Of a stretch of DNA of 16,051 bases, positions 14,976-16,051 are shown in pieces. The stretch lies in contig RFFU01000104.1 of the NCBI GenBank assembly GCA_003697085.1, forward strand, positions 1 to 16,051. Direction: 5' to 3'. Both the position numbers and the translations under genes were made by a program. Under the pieces are notes generated by a model. The model did not search any database. It saw nothing but the letters and a program-made list of their open reading frames with translations, and was not told the origin of the DNA. The stretch comes from Candidatus Hydrogenedentota bacterium. Lineage in GTDB: Bacteria; UBA8481; J006. Position 1 is the stretch's first letter. Every line of letters begins with the position of its first letter.

Positions 14976-16051
14976 CCCTTTCCTCCGGAAAATCGATATT
15001 CGGTCTTCCCTTGGGAACGACCGCCGCTTGGTAGCGTATCACGTACCGCGGATGGCGCGCATAACGAAAATGCCGGTTCGGAAGAAATGGAGGAAAGAAG
15101 GCATTGACGGCGATTAGAACCGTCAGGAGATGGCCGAAGGCCGACAAGAATCTTTTCCCGTCCCATCGAAACCGTTGAAGGGGAAGTTCGGAGGAAAGAA
15201 GCGCCAGAATCACGCTTCCCCAAAAAAGCGCGCCCCCGCCGAGGGAAGAAAGAAGGAAAGACAGCAGAAAGGTCGCCGCAAGGAGCGGAAGAAAGGTCCT
15301 CGTCTCGCGCGAAAGGCACGCAATTCCGGTGAGGGTCCATGCCAGAAGCCCTCCTCCCAGAAGGAAAACCGACAGCGATACGTAGAGGAATCCCCCGTGA
15401 AACAAAAAGACGGAGGCGGAGAGTCCCAGTAAGAGAAGAGAGGCCGGAAGAGGCGATCTCTTTCGCAACGCGGAGCCGACAGCCGCTCCACCGACGAGAA
15501 GAACACCTTGCAGGGGAAGGGAGTGGGTAAGAACGGCAACGAGAAGGAGGGCATTGAGAAGAAAGAACGCCACGGTGAATTCGCCGAAGAGGCTTCCGAC
15601 CACCAATCCGGTCACGGCGGCTCCGACCCCCAGGGCTCCCTGTGCGTTCAGGCCGAGCATCAAGGGAAGAAAAAAAAGGAGTGCCGCGGCGGGAGCGCGT
15701 TTTGGAGACTCACGGGAAATCCGCCAAGCCAACACCGCCCACGACACCCACGTGATTGCGAGGGCGAGGAGCCGTCCCGGGTTCCTTACAATCCGGCTCC
15801 ATCCTCCGGTCACGAGATACGGGATTGCTCCGGAAGGATCCGCTCCGGCCCAGAGCATTGGTGTCGCGAAAATCGCCGCGGCGAAACAACCCAGCGACCA
15901 AAAAAAGGGAACGCGCCTCTGATGGAAGAGTCGAAGCGCGAAGAGGAGAACAAACCATTCTGTCCAAATTTTATACCACTCCTCGAAGGTGCTCGTGCGA
16001 TCGAGCAGATATTCGCCTGCTTTCGGGGTAAATTTCACCCCAAAGAGGTAA
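14965..16051 (-). CDS. Polytopic membrane protein, N-terminus beyond window
   Basis: A GTG at 16038 could start a 357-residue product, but the frame stays open to the window edge (YLFG precedes it) and no ribosome site is seen there, so the true start is probably outside. About ten hydrophobic segments follow (for example FFWSLGCFAAAIFA, LLALAITWVSWAVLAW, ALLFFPL-like FFLPLMLGL, FTVAFFLLNALLLVAVL, PLLAATFLLSFLLSS, FGHLLTVLIAVNAFF), with a short basic loop after most. The end is hydrophilic (YQAAVVPKGRPNIDFPEERDER). The visible N-terminal DRTSTFEEWYKIWTEW weakly resembles the C-terminal half of DUF2298-type membrane proteins, from memory only. That would suit a large glycosyltransferase-like integral membrane protein, in keeping with the toroid protein encoded next. 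Function is otherwise unknown. Confidence 0.75.
   Translation of the reverse strand, partial: YLFGVKFTPKAGEYLLDRTSTFEEWYKIWTEWFVLLFALRLFHQRRVPFFWSLGCFAAAIFATPMLWAGADPSGAIPYLVTGGWSRIVRNPGRLLALAITWVSWAVLAWRISRESPKRAPAAALLFFLPLMLGLNAQGALGVGAAVTGLVVGSLFGEFTVAFFLLNALLLVAVLTHSLPLQGVLLVGGAAVGSALRKRSPLPASLLLLGLSASVFLFHGGFLYVSLSVFLLGGGLLAWTLTGIACLSRETRTFLPLLAATFLLSFLLSSLGGGALFWGSVILALLSSELPLQRFRWDGKRFLSAFGHLLTVLIAVNAFFPPFLPNRHFRYARHPRYVIRYQAAVVPKGRPNIDFPEERDER

Overview
The window comes from a GC-rich, Gram-negative-type bacterium that I cannot place more precisely. It has sigma-54 regulation, a PilS/PilR-like two-component pair, a Flp/Tad-class prepilin, and a secreted repeat protein whose head region is common in uncultured and deep-branching phyla. 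Every gene I accept is on the minus strand, so the window reads right to left. No tRNA, rRNA, CRISPR array, insertion sequence or phage gene was seen.

Right block (16051 to 9212): an apparently continuous operon of tightly spaced or overlapping genes. In transcription order it holds a polytopic membrane protein running off the window edge, a membrane-anchored alpha/alpha-toroid-like protein, a doubtful small membrane protein, a single-pass Pro-rich protein, a six-TM histidine kinase, an NtrC-family sigma-54 activator and a small exported TPR-like protein. Four junctions are short overlaps of 4 or 11 bases.

Middle block (9211 to 7295): a 740-base gene-free stretch holds degenerate palindromic repeats, a 37-bp regulatory box, a bidirectional hairpin terminator and a near-consensus sigma-54 promoter. 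This promoter drives a two-gene unit, a second TPR-like protein and a Flp-type prepilin ending in 57 consecutive aspartates, closed by a strong Rho-independent terminator.

Left block (7216 to 1): a winged-helix AAA+ ATPase of a kind associated with Flp pilus loci, possibly leaderless, then a PcrA/UvrD helicase directly coupled to MutY. After these comes a second copy of the 37-bp box and a large secreted fibre-like protein with nested tandem repeats, truncated by the window start.

Working model (inference): the PilS/PilR-like pair senses an envelope signal and activates sigma-54 transcription of the polyaspartate pilin operon, and perhaps of the fibre protein, because both have the same upstream box. 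The AAA+ protein and the two TPR proteins would be assembly or accessory factors. No prepilin peptidase, secretin or secretion ATPase is in the window, so the rest of the apparatus must be encoded elsewhere.
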